DNA of 64,000 nt. Origin: Streptomyces sp. B21-105. GTDB taxonomy: Bacteria; Actinomycetota; Actinomycetes; Streptomycetales; Streptomycetaceae. Location: NCBI RefSeq assembly GCF_036898465.1, contig NZ_JARUMJ010000001.1, positions 2,914,001-2,978,000 of the forward strand, read 5' to 3'. Under the pieces are notes generated by a model, which was not told where the DNA came from, did no database searches, and saw only the letters and a program-made list of their open reading frames with translations. Both the position numbers and the translations under genes were made by a program. Within the stretch, counting starts at the first letter, position 1, and each line of letters starts with the position of its first letter. Positions 1 to 7,819 of the stretch are shown here, piece by piece.

Positions 1-406
1 AGTCCCTTTGAGCGTATGGGTGAGAGGGGAAGTCTGTGCGGCGGTCGGAGAAGACGGGCAGCATGTACCGCCGGACGGGATCGGCGTAGAAGGCGTCGGT
101 CAGGCTCCCCGGCCCGCGCGGCGGCGCGTCCGGTGCCACGGTGTTGATCATATGCGGTGTGATGAGCAGCGACATCGTGGCACGTTCCTTTTGGTCGCGC
201 TCGAGGTCGGCGAAGAAGGAGTCGCTGAGGAGGTTGCCGGTCAGGGCACGCAGCTGGCCTATGTTCTTCACACAGTGCGTACGCTGCCACTGGACGCAGT
301 TCCACTCCGCTGCGGTGACGTCACGCCATCCCGGTAGCCGATGAGGATCGGGTTCCCGCGCTTCGCGGTATTGGTAGGAGTAGGGCTGCTGCAAGCTGTC
401 AGACAT
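1..406 (-). CDS. Lysine 2,3-aminomutase-like radical SAM protein (N-terminal part only)
   Basis: Translating the minus strand from ATG 404-406 gives an uninterrupted reading frame to the window edge, about 135 residues. It contains PGWRDVT, EWNCVQWQRTHCVKN, the segment DLERDQKERATMSLL, and later DAFYADPVRRYMLPVF with SHP. These match the N-terminal region of the KamA family (lysine or glutamate 2,3-aminomutases: PLP, SAM and a 4Fe-4S cluster; they move an amino group from C2 to C3). The CX3CX2C cluster motif would lie beyond the window, so radical SAM chemistry is inferred from the family. The gene begins 13 bp after the stop of the frameshifted small gene and is probably in the same operon. 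The true substrate is unknown. Confidence 0.8.
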   Translation of the reverse strand, partial: MSDSLQQPYSYQYREAREPDPHRLPGWRDVTAAEWNCVQWQRTHCVKNIGQLRALTGNLLSDSFFADLERDQKERATMSLLITPHMINTVAPDAPPRGPGSLTDAFYADPVRRYMLPVFSDRRTDFPSHPYAQRD

Positions 407-419
407 ACGTTGAGAAGCC

Positions 420-721
420 TCACTGATCCACATCGAGGTTCGTTCGGCGTGCTGCTGCGCGAACGGCCTCGGCGTAGGGGGCGTCGGCAGCGCGTGTGTC
501 TGGATCAAGGTCCTTGTACGGGACCAGGGCACCACGGGCGCTGTTCACTACTGCATCCACGCGGTCCAGGCATTGTGAATGTCTTCGTCGGTAACCTGTT
601 CTCCCTTAGCCTGCAGCAGCACGGCGTAGATGCGGAACAGGTCGTCAGAGTCTGCAGGAGGCTTGGCAGGCGGGGAGAGGCAGGACCGGATCAGGTCGGC
701 GAGGCGATCGAGGTAGGTCAC
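420..721 (-). pseudogene. Small DUF7701-like protein gene with a frameshift
   Basis: Reading starts at GTG 719-721, which overlaps the stop of the upstream membrane-protein gene (GTGA), and gives 57 residues ending IHNAWTAWMQ-stop at 548. Immediately beyond, in another frame, the sequence continues VNSARGALVPYKDLDP and DAPYAEAVRAAARR to TGA 420-422. Joined, the two parts resemble the roughly 95-residue actinobacterial family I recall as DUF7701 (pattern LFRxYAVLxxAKG, HNAWxAWM, LVPFxxL, DxPFxxAIRxAA). A one-base change near 550-555 therefore appears to split the gene; programmed frameshifting or a sequencing error is also possible. Function unknown. The family name is from memory; the split itself is seen directly. 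Confidence 0.7.
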
Positions 722-1188
722 ACGGTCAGTGTGCCTACAAACAGGATCAGGTGCGCTACAGCGAACACCAGAGGCACCACGCGTTCGGAGGCACCCAACT
801 CCACGTAGCGCTTGCGCTGGCTGGGGGTCGGTTCGCTCTTCAGGGCCTGCCATTCGTGAGTGTAGATCTTGACCGAGAGGTCTTCCTCCAGCTTGTTTAT
901 GACGGTGAATTTAGCGGTGTTGAGGTTTCGGTAACTGCGAAGCTGCATCCACCAGGTGGCAGACAAGGTGCAGCCGGCCAAGGCCACGGCCAGGGACACC
1001 CACCAAGGAGACTGCGAGAGCTTCGGGGTCCCGAAGCCGATCAGGGTGACGAGCGCGGACTGCACTGAGAGGAAGAAGGCGTTGGCGCTTCCACGACGCG
1101 CCGAGACTCGGTCGGCCATTTCCACGGCGAGTTTGTAGAGGTCGAGTACCTCCGACCGTTCCAGCGGTTCAGGCTGTTTGTTCACCAT
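718..1188 (-). CDS. Small multi-pass membrane protein, RipA/SLATT-like
   Basis: 156 residues. The N-terminal segment LYKLAVEMADRVSARR followed by a hydrophobic stretch (about 35-55), a second membrane segment (about 62-82) and a C-terminal one (about 136-156) give a three-helix membrane protein with a charged middle region. The 'YKLxVEMADRxSARR' signature matches proteins I know under the name RipA family octameric membrane protein; the layout also resembles SLATT proteins, which occur beside nucleotide-signalling defence genes. No catalytic residues are visible. It is the first gene of the minus-strand operon and is translationally coupled to the DUF7701-like gene. Role unknown; a membrane pore or sensor is only a guess from the fold class. 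Confidence 0.75.
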   Translation of the reverse strand: MVNKQPEPLERSEVLDLYKLAVEMADRVSARRGSANAFFLSVQSALVTLIGFGTPKLSQSPWWVSLAVALAGCTLSATWWMQLRSYRNLNTAKFTVINKLEEDLSVKIYTHEWQALKSEPTPSQRKRYVELGASERVVPLVFAVAHLILFVGTLTV

Positions 1189-1348
1189 GCCCCCCGACGA
1201 GCTTTTGAGGTTCTCCCAGCCACTTCTGGGGGATTCTGCCGTAGGAAACGCGGCGCCGTCATCCCCCTCGTGTGGCGGCGGGTGACCACCGAACGAACGG
1301 CCGACGGTGGCCCCGGATGCCGATGGTCGGCGACCATTGGATCGAGGC

Positions 1349-1377
1349 TTGGGCGGCCGGGACCCAAGACATAGGAT
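1349..1377 (+). promoter_or_regulatory. Candidate sigma-70 type promoter of the nine-gene cluster
   Basis: TTGGGC (1349-1354) and TAGGAT (1372-1377) are separated by exactly 17 bp and lie about 55 bp upstream of the start codon at 1431. This is the only good -35/-10 pair I see in the 242-bp gap between the divergent operons. The match is partial (TTGnnn, TAnnnT), so this is a candidate only. Confidence 0.4.
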
Positions 1378-1430
1378 CGCCGCGACGTGGTTCGCCTCGG
1401 CGGGGTGGGACAGGCCCAGAGGGAGTTGGC

Positions 1431-2381
1431 ATGCGGATCGCGGTGGATGCCGACACCGGGCAGCCCCTGATCGTCGGCGACGGCAGATCGTGGTCGGTGG
1501 CCGAACTTCTGCCGGATGTCCCTTCGATCAGGTCCGCAACCATCGCCGATGTGATCGCCGCCTGGGCTGAGTTGGGCCCCCGCTGCGAGCGCGCGATCTC
1601 CGGTGCCGGTCCGTTCGTCCCCGGCCGGGTTCGCAGGTTGGGACCGCCGGCTGGTCCGGCCACTAAGATCATCTGTGCGATCGACAACTACCGCGACCAC
1701 GCTGCGGAATTCGCCACCGAGATCTTTCCGAAGCCGATATTCTTCCTCAAGCCGGCGACCACGCTCATCGGGGAGGGCGCCACTGTTCTGCTGCCGCAAA
1801 ACGCTCGTCGCGTCGACTACGAGTTAGAGCTGGCCACCGTCATCGGCACCCGATGCCGTGACGTTCGCCCGCAGGACGCTGCGGAGGTCATCTTCGGCTA
1901 CACCGTGTTTCTGGACATGTCCGCCCGCGACTTCCGCTCGATCCCCTACACCTGGTTCGGGATGAAGGCGTGGGACACGTTTGGGCCGATCGGGCCTTAC
2001 GTGGTCGAAAAGCAGGATATCGGGGAGGCACAGGCGCTCAGGATGACGCTGACCGTCAATGGCGAGACCAGGATGACCGGCCACACCGGCGACATGATCT
2101 TCTCCGTCGCCGATCTGGTCTCTGCGGCCTCCGAGGTCGTCACACTCATGCCCGGCGATGTCATAGCCACGGGCACCATGGCGGGCGTCTGCCAGGCCGA
2201 GCACGGCGACGAGGTCGAGGCGACGATCGAGGAGACCGGGACCCTGCGAGTCAAGGTCGCGCGATCGGACGCGGCGACCCACTGGCACGATCGCTCGTTC
2301 CCGGAACAGTACGCGTCTTTCCGGGATCAGCCGCGCAGCGACAGTGGGCCCGACCCGATCGCCCCAGCTGATGGCGAGTGA
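1431..2381 (+). CDS. Fumarylacetoacetate hydrolase (FAH) family protein
   Basis: 316 residues from ATG 1431, chosen because GGGAG lies 6-10 bases upstream; an upstream in-frame ATG at 1272 adds a non-conserved arginine-rich leader. The family signatures are present: DNYRDHAAE (85-93), FFLKPATTLIG (104-114), the acidic metal-binding patch VDYELELATVIG (E131, E133) and FLDMSARDF (D162). FAH-fold enzymes hydrolyse or decarboxylate C-C bonds in 2,4-dioxo acids using Mg2+ or Ca2+. The substrate cannot be read from the sequence. It is the first gene of the plus-strand cluster; the aminotransferase start follows 10 bp after its stop, with its ribosome site immediately behind the stop codon. Confidence 0.85.
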   Translation: MRIAVDADTGQPLIVGDGRSWSVAELLPDVPSIRSATIADVIAAWAELGPRCERAISGAGPFVPGRVRRLGPPAGPATKIICAIDNYRDHAAEFATEIFPKPIFFLKPATTLIGEGATVLLPQNARRVDYELELATVIGTRCRDVRPQDAAEVIFGYTVFLDMSARDFRSIPYTWFGMKAWDTFGPIGPYVVEKQDIGEAQALRMTLTVNGETRMTGHTGDMIFSVADLVSAASEVVTLMPGDVIATGTMAGVCQAEHGDEVEATIEETGTLRVKVARSDAATHWHDRSFPEQYASFRDQPRSDSGPDPIAPADGE

Positions 2382-2390
2382 GGAGATCGG

Positions 2391-3560
2391 GTGGACGTAG
2401 CCGAATATCTGTCCCACCGCGTGGCGTCCACGGCCGAGCCACCGGACGAGGTCAGCCTGCCGGACGGCGTCATCGACGCGTCGTTCGGCGAGCCCGATCC
2501 CGCTCTCTTCCCGCTCGACCTGATCAGGGACGCCGCGTCGGCCGTCCTGGCCGCGCCGTCCGCTGCACTGCAGTACTCGCCCCTGCGCGGGCATACGAAC
2601 CTCATCGAGGCCGTCGCGACGTGGACGCGCCCCCAGGCGGAACCGGCCGAGATGGTGCTCACCAGCGGCTCGATCCCCGCTTTGCTGCTGCTCACCCACG
2701 CAATGGTGGATCCGGGGGACACCGTACTGTTCGAAGATCCCGGCTATTTCCGCGCGAGCGCGATCCTGAGGGCGCACGGAGCGAACCTGTTGCCGCTACG
2801 GCACACGCGAGACGGTCTCGACCTGGACGCGATGCGGCATGCGTTACCCACCGGGCGGACGCTGAGGAGCTTTGCGTACGTTCACCCGTCGTTCCAGAAC
2901 CCGAGCGGCTACACGTGGTCGTTGGAGGAACGCCGGGAGTTCCTCGCGTTCTGTGCACAGCGTGGGATCGTCGTCGTGGAGGACACCGCCTACGACGAAC
3001 TCTGGTGCGCCGAGCCGCCGCCGCCCTCGCTGCGTTCCCTCGCTGATGGTCACCCGGTCATCCAGATCGGCACGTTGTCGAAGATCATTGCACCCGGCAT
3101 GGGCGTCGGCTGGATCATCGCGCCGGCCGCGCTCGCGTCTGTTCTGGTTGACAACCGGGTCGAGTTCGGTGGCGTCGGTGGTCTGACGAGCGCCATGGCG
3201 GCGGCCGTCCTGCGTGACGCGCGGTTCGGCACGCATGTGCGCGACATGCGCCGCGAGTACGCGGAACGCTGCCGGCGGTTCGCCGACGGGGTCCGATACA
3301 TCCCCGAACTCGCCGACTGGTCTCCGCCGGGCGGCGGTTACTATGCCTGGCTGCCGTTGCCCGAGACGGTCAGCGACGACTGCTTCGCCCGTGTGGCGCT
3401 CTCGGCAGGCCTGCGAGTGCTTGAAGGCCGCCATTTCTTCCAACCGAGCGACCGCGAGCGGGACTTCGTCCGCCTGACGTTCGGTCGCCTTGCTCCGCAG
3501 GCCGTCGACAGAGCCGTGTCGCGGCTTGCGACGACGTATCGCCGGATCGGCGGCCGATGA
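2391..3560 (+). CDS. Class I/II PLP-dependent aminotransferase (MocR-like catalytic domain)
   Basis: 389 residues from GTG 2391, with AGGAG directly after the previous stop. Fold-type I features are in order: LQYSPLRGH (about 60-68), TSGSIPALLL (91-100), EDPGYF (115-120), the N170-P171 pair in PSFQNPSGY, VVEDTAYDEL (D198, Y201) and the PLP lysine K231 in GTLSKIIAPG. The sequence looks like the catalytic half of MocR-type proteins but has no N-terminal winged helix, so it is probably a free-standing enzyme. It would transfer an amino group to or from an amino acid or an amino-bearing intermediate of the cluster. Specificity is not visible. The stop overlaps the next start by four bases (ATGA). 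Confidence 0.9.
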   Translation: MDVAEYLSHRVASTAEPPDEVSLPDGVIDASFGEPDPALFPLDLIRDAASAVLAAPSAALQYSPLRGHTNLIEAVATWTRPQAEPAEMVLTSGSIPALLLLTHAMVDPGDTVLFEDPGYFRASAILRAHGANLLPLRHTRDGLDLDAMRHALPTGRTLRSFAYVHPSFQNPSGYTWSLEERREFLAFCAQRGIVVVEDTAYDELWCAEPPPPSLRSLADGHPVIQIGTLSKIIAPGMGVGWIIAPAALASVLVDNRVEFGGVGGLTSAMAAAVLRDARFGTHVRDMRREYAERCRRFADGVRYIPELADWSPPGGGYYAWLPLPETVSDDCFARVALSAGLRVLEGRHFFQPSDRERDFVRLTFGRLAPQAVDRAVSRLATTYRRIGGR

Positions 3561-4348
3561 CCATGGCCCCGTTCTTGCACGTCCTGCTGCTGGACGAGCG
3601 TGGCGTCGTCCGGTCCATGGCCGCGAACCTCTCCGAGCGGGAGGTTGCCGACTTCGTCCGGCAGGTGGGCCGCTGCAAGCCGTTCCAGTTCAAGGCCGCT
3701 GTCATCAACCCGCTGGAGGCCCGGACCATCCAGGTGCGCCAGACGGACCGGCCGACGTCGGACATGCTGGAGGCGGCCCGCGCCGCGCGCCGGCTCGTAC
3801 CGGCTGACGATGTCAACGCCGACGCGAGCGACGAGATCCGGGCCGCGCTGATGGGGCGGGAGGTGACCGATCGCCACATCAGCCAGGAGGCGCAGAGCCG
3901 CAGCCCCGCGAAACCCGATCCTTCGATCGGCGTCTTCATCGTCCACGGCCACGAGGAACTGGCCCTCAAGACCGTAGAGCGCATCCTGACGCAGGACTTC
4001 GGGGTCGCCGTCCGGATCCTGAAGGAGCAGGCGGGCGGGGGCATGACACTCATCGAGAAATTCGAGCATGCCGCGACGGAGGTGGACTATGCCATCGTCC
4101 TGCTGACTGCCGACGACTTCGTCCGCAACGGTGATGAGGAGTACTGGCAGCCGCGTCCCAACGTGCTTTTCGAACTCGGCTGGTTCTGTGGCCGACTGGG
4201 GCGCGATCGGGTGTGCCTGCTTGCGCAGCGTGGCCTGCGCATCCTCAGCGACATGCGAGGCGTGATCTGTCATGAGTTCACCAACGACGTGGCCGAGTGC
4301 ACGCTGCCGCTGTTGCGCGAGCTCAAGGCCGCCAAGTATGTGGATTGA
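3557..4348 (+). CDS. TIR-like domain nucleotide-binding protein
   Basis: 263 residues. The C-terminal half (about 124-258) has the TIR-like fold of Pfam PF10137: SIGVFIVHGHEE, LKEQAGGGMTLIEKFE, DYAIVLLTADDF, RPNVLFELGWFCGRLGRDRVCLL, with E206 in the FELG motif at the position of the proposed catalytic glutamate. Homologous domains serve as NAD-degrading effectors or nucleotide sensors in CBASS (Cap12-like) and other antiphage systems. The first 120 residues are not a domain I recognise. The gene is coupled (ATGA) to the aminotransferase and sits in the middle of metabolic genes, which is unusual. NAD cleavage is inferred from the family, not shown. Confidence 0.85.
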   Translation: MTMAPFLHVLLLDERGVVRSMAANLSEREVADFVRQVGRCKPFQFKAAVINPLEARTIQVRQTDRPTSDMLEAARAARRLVPADDVNADASDEIRAALMGREVTDRHISQEAQSRSPAKPDPSIGVFIVHGHEELALKTVERILTQDFGVAVRILKEQAGGGMTLIEKFEHAATEVDYAIVLLTADDFVRNGDEEYWQPRPNVLFELGWFCGRLGRDRVCLLAQRGLRILSDMRGVICHEFTNDVAECTLPLLRELKAAKYVD

Positions 4349-4370
4349 CCGGGCGTCCGGAGGATAACGA

Positions 4371-5498
4371 GTGGGAGAGAGAGCCTTGCGAGTAACCGCG
4401 CGACAGCTTGGCGTCGTCCTGGGGCAGTTGCCCACCGGACCGCGGAACACAATCACCGATGTTCCCGGCGTCCTCGTCGGACACGAGACGATCATCGAAG
4501 GCCAGGGCGCGCACCGGCCCGGCATCGGCCCGGTGCGCACTGGCGTCACCGTGATCCAGCCCCACCCGGGCGACACCTATCTGGACCGCGTCTCCGCGGC
4601 GGTGGAGTGGTTCAACGGCTTCGGTGAATGTCTCGGGGCCGGTCTGGTGCACGAGTTCGGGCTCATCATCGGCCCGATCACACTGACCAACTCCTTCAAC
4701 GTCTACAGGGTGGCTGACGCGTTGCAGGACTGGAGCATTCGGCAGCATCCGGAAGTGGGCATCGACACACACGGTTTGCTCTGTCTCGTCGCCGAGTGCA
4801 GCGACGACTATCTGAACGACATTCAGGGCAGGCACGTGCATGCGGAACATGTGGAGCGAGCCCTGGGCGCTGTCACGGCCGACGCCCTCCAGGGAGCGGT
4901 CGGCGCCGGCACCGGCATGGAGGTGTACGGCTTCAAGGGCGGCATCGGCACCTCCTCGCGGGTGGTGGATGCCGAAGACCGGGCCTACACGGTGGGAGTC
5001 CTGGCGTTGGCCAACCACGGCATCAAGGAACAGCTGACCATCCTGGGTGTCCCGGTCGGCCGTGAGCTGGAGCGGCATCCGGCTGGACGCCCCGACCGCC
5101 GTGAGGACGGTTCGTGCGTCCTCGTCGTGGCCACCGACGCACCTCTGCTCCCACATCAGCTCCGGCGCCTTGCCCGGCGGTCCTTTCTCGGCATGGCCCG
5201 CACCGGCGCAACTGCCCGCAACGGCAGCGGAGATCTCGCCATCGCGTTCTCCACCACAAACCGGATCATGCGTGACCCAGGACCCGTCGCGACGTTCCCG
5301 TTCGTACCAGACTTCCACGAAGACGTGATCAACCCGCTGTTCAGCGCCGTGTGCGAGGCCTCCGAGGAGGCCATCGTCAATGCACTGTTCACGGCCGAGT
5401 CGATGACCGGGAGGGACGGCCACCATCTGGAAGCCCTCCCCATCGAGCCGACCCTGGCAATGCTGCGCAAGCACGGACAACTCGCCGCGCATGCCTGA
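4371..5498 (+). CDS. P1 family peptidase (S58, DmpA/BapA-like aminopeptidase)
   Basis: 375 residues from GTG 4371, with GGAGG seven bases upstream. Landmarks of the S58 Ntn-hydrolase family: NTITDVPGVLVGH near the N-terminus, GAGTGMEVYGFKGGIGTSSR (178-197), LALANHG, and EDGSCVLVVATDAPL with S248 as the expected autocleavage residue that becomes the N-terminal nucleophile. Family members release N-terminal residues from small peptides; some (BapA, DmpA) cleave beta-peptides or D-residues. No signal peptide is visible, so it is likely cytoplasmic. The next gene starts eight bases before its stop. It might process a peptide made by the ATP-grasp ligases downstream, or confer self-protection; both are inferences. 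Confidence 0.9.
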   Translation: MGERALRVTARQLGVVLGQLPTGPRNTITDVPGVLVGHETIIEGQGAHRPGIGPVRTGVTVIQPHPGDTYLDRVSAAVEWFNGFGECLGAGLVHEFGLIIGPITLTNSFNVYRVADALQDWSIRQHPEVGIDTHGLLCLVAECSDDYLNDIQGRHVHAEHVERALGAVTADALQGAVGAGTGMEVYGFKGGIGTSSRVVDAEDRAYTVGVLALANHGIKEQLTILGVPVGRELERHPAGRPDRREDGSCVLVVATDAPLLPHQLRRLARRSFLGMARTGATARNGSGDLAIAFSTTNRIMRDPGPVATFPFVPDFHEDVINPLFSAVCEASEEAIVNALFTAESMTGRDGHHLEALPIEPTLAMLRKHGQLAAHA

Positions 5499-6822
5499 CC
5501 GGTCGCCTCCCGGCCCGGGATTCGCAGGGCGACTTCGGGCGGTGGAGATCCCCGGCGCGCACCTCGCTGCGGATCTCCACTTCAACGATGCCGCGCCGGT
5601 CCGGCTTCGCATGGTCGCGCGCGAGCCCCTGAACCCGCCCGGGGCGGCCGTCCGCGGGCTCTTCGCCGCCCTCTGCGCAACGTTCGCCGGACAGCTGTCG
5701 CTGGCGCGGACCATCGAGATCGACGGGCCGGAGCTCCCGCTCAGTGCGATGGGCTGGCTGGAGGAACTCCGGCGCTACCTCTACGCCGTCCGCTCGTACC
5801 GGGACGGGCGTGCCGTCGCGGCGTACGGGTGCTTCGCCGATCGTTCCGCGGGCCCGGACCCCTCCCACCTGGACCGCGACGACTCTCGAACCGCGCTGCT
5901 GTTTCTGTCCGGCGGTATCGACTCGGCGCTGAGCGCGCTGCTGCTCGATGCAAACGGCTATCAGGTAGTGCCCGTCCATGTGACCGGCGTCAACGGCGAT
6001 GTCGCGGTGAGCGAGACGGAGGAACGGGCGGCCACCCGGGTGGCGGGCGAACTCGGCCTGCCACTGACGGTCTTCGACATCGTCTCGGAGCCGCCCCTGG
6101 CAGAGCTGGCAGCAGGCTGGACCACCGTTCCCCCCTCATTCCCGAGCGTGAACACGGTGCCGCACGGCCGCGAACTGCTCCTGCTGTCTGCCGCTGCCTG
6201 GTGGTGCGAGAGCGCCGGGACCGCGGCCTCAGTCGCCTTCGGTGTGGAGAACAGCGGGTGGTCCGACACGTTCCGGTTGAACGGCCACTCGTATCCCCGT
6301 TCGGACACCCAGAGCGAGCGTGGCCTGACGGCACTTCAGCGACTCTCGTCCTATTGCCAGCCGGGCATGCTGACGCTCGTCTCCCCGGTCGCGGGCTTGA
6401 CCGAGTACCGCAAGTTCGTCGACTTCTCGCGGTGGCGTCCCGACCTGCTGAACGTCTGCTCGTTCTGTTTCTGGGGCGTTTGTTGTGGTCTCTGCCAGAA
6501 GTGTTCGCTGTACTACGTCATCGGCCGTAGCCTCGGCTCGCTCGGCCCGCAGTACCGTAACAGCCCCATGAAGCTGCCGAGCGAGTACCTCGTCGATGCG
6601 TTGCGGCGCCCGCTCGACCCCCGCTACCGTGAGCGACAAGTCGCACTGATCGACATCGACAGCGCCGGGCTGTGGCGCGACGGTGAGTCGTCGCTCAGGT
6701 CTCTGGTTCGGAAGGTACGCCCCACCCTGCTCCACCATCGTGACGCGTGGCGCCGCGATCTGCTGAGGGCTCGATACAACGTATCGTTGCCGGCCAAGTT
6801 CGCCCTGAAACGATGGGGGTAG
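5491..6822 (+). CDS. QueC-like PP-loop ATP pyrophosphatase
   Basis: 443 residues, about twice the length of a housekeeping QueC. The adenylation PP-loop is LLFLSGGIDSALSA (SGGIDS 140-145), followed by a Rossmann-like region and a cysteine cluster CSFCFWGVCCGLCQKC (C323, C326, C331, C332, C335, C338), which matches the CGxCxxC zinc site of 7-cyano-7-deazaguanine synthase with extra cysteines. The first 130 residues are an unassigned domain. Related QueC-like proteins occur in the Qat and type IV CBASS defence systems and in small-molecule pathways; all adenylate a carboxylate or amide for nucleophilic attack. No other preQ0 genes are nearby, so true queuosine synthesis is unlikely. It overlaps the peptidase gene by eight bases. 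Confidence 0.8.
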   Translation: MPDRSPPGPGFAGRLRAVEIPGAHLAADLHFNDAAPVRLRMVAREPLNPPGAAVRGLFAALCATFAGQLSLARTIEIDGPELPLSAMGWLEELRRYLYAVRSYRDGRAVAAYGCFADRSAGPDPSHLDRDDSRTALLFLSGGIDSALSALLLDANGYQVVPVHVTGVNGDVAVSETEERAATRVAGELGLPLTVFDIVSEPPLAELAAGWTTVPPSFPSVNTVPHGRELLLLSAAAWWCESAGTAASVAFGVENSGWSDTFRLNGHSYPRSDTQSERGLTALQRLSSYCQPGMLTLVSPVAGLTEYRKFVDFSRWRPDLLNVCSFCFWGVCCGLCQKCSLYYVIGRSLGSLGPQYRNSPMKLPSEYLVDALRRPLDPRYRERQVALIDIDSAGLWRDGESSLRSLVRKVRPTLLHHRDAWRRDLLRARYNVSLPAKFALKRWG

Positions 6823-6826
6823 CACG

Positions 6827-7798
6827 ATGAGTACGATGTCGACCCGCCAATCCATGCCCAGACTCGGCATGGGAACCTGGGCGTTCTCGGGGGACGTCTG
6901 GGGGGAACAGCCGGAGGCCGACTCCACGGCCGCCGTACTGGAAGCCCTCGATCGCGGTTGCACTCTGATCGACACGGCCCAGTCCTATGGTTCCGGCCGC
7001 AGCGAGCGCATCGTCGGCGCGGCTGTGAAGGGCCGGAGGGGCGATGTCGAGATCGTCACCAAGGTCCCTCCGCGCAACGAAGTCTGGGGGCCGCCGCCGG
7101 AGCAGCCGATTGGGGGCGGCTACGACGCTGCCTGGATCCGCGACTGCTGCGAGCAGAGCCTGCGCAACCTCGGCACCGACCACGTCGACACGCTGCTGCT
7201 GCACACCTGGAGCCGAGGATGGCCGGTGGACGGCGAGTGGCGCGATGCGCTGGAGGAGCTGAAGCAGGCAGGCAAGATCCGTGGCTACGGCATCTCAGTC
7301 GACGACCTCGGCACGTCGGACGCCGATGCGGCGATCGACGCCGGGCTGGACGCCGTCCAGCTGGTCTACAACGTCTTCTATCAGGAGGCGGCCGAGGGAA
7401 CCCTGGAGCAGGCGGCCGCAGCGGGCACTGCGGTCATCGCACGCTCGCCGCTGCAGGCGGGCATCCTCACCGGCAAGTACCAGGACCGTGCTTTTCCCGC
7501 GGGCGACTGGCGCGCCGACTGGACGCCCGACGACTGGCTGGAGCAGAACCGGAGCATGGTCCGGGAAGTGACATCGATCGCCGATGAGTTCGATATGACC
7601 ATCAGGGAACTGGCATTGCGCTTCGCACTCAGCCAACCAAAAATTGACACGGTCATCGTCGGCTGCCGCACCCGTGAGCAGGCTGCTGAGAATTTCTCGG
7701 CAGCCGCCCGGGAAGCACTCGCCCCGGGCCTTCTCGGCCGACTCACCAGTCTCTGGTCGGACGGGACAGTGCGGGGCACGTACCTCGGCTCGTCCTGA
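6827..7798 (+). CDS. Aldo/keto reductase
   Basis: 323 residues. The classical AKR tetrad is complete: D49 and Y54 in LIDTAQSYGSGRSE, K79 in IVTKVPP, and H126 in LLLHTW. The C-terminal NADPH-binding segment is also present (ALSQPKIDTVIVGCRTREQAAEN). It should reduce an aldehyde or ketone with NADPH in the cytoplasm. It begins four bases after the QueC-like gene and is followed by the STAND ATPase after 21 bases, so it belongs to the same transcript. An in-frame ATG nine bases downstream is an alternative start. Confidence 0.92.
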   Translation: MSTMSTRQSMPRLGMGTWAFSGDVWGEQPEADSTAAVLEALDRGCTLIDTAQSYGSGRSERIVGAAVKGRRGDVEIVTKVPPRNEVWGPPPEQPIGGGYDAAWIRDCCEQSLRNLGTDHVDTLLLHTWSRGWPVDGEWRDALEELKQAGKIRGYGISVDDLGTSDADAAIDAGLDAVQLVYNVFYQEAAEGTLEQAAAAGTAVIARSPLQAGILTGKYQDRAFPAGDWRADWTPDDWLEQNRSMVREVTSIADEFDMTIRELALRFALSQPKIDTVIVGCRTREQAAENFSAAAREALAPGLLGRLTSLWSDGTVRGTYLGSS

Positions 7799-7819
7799 AC
7801 CAGACCGGCGAGCTGGACC

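Noticed and set aside
8..337. Plus-strand ORFs at the left end (109 and 67 residues)
   Set aside because: The minus strand of this stretch encodes a clear aminomutase-like protein; these are antisense shadows.
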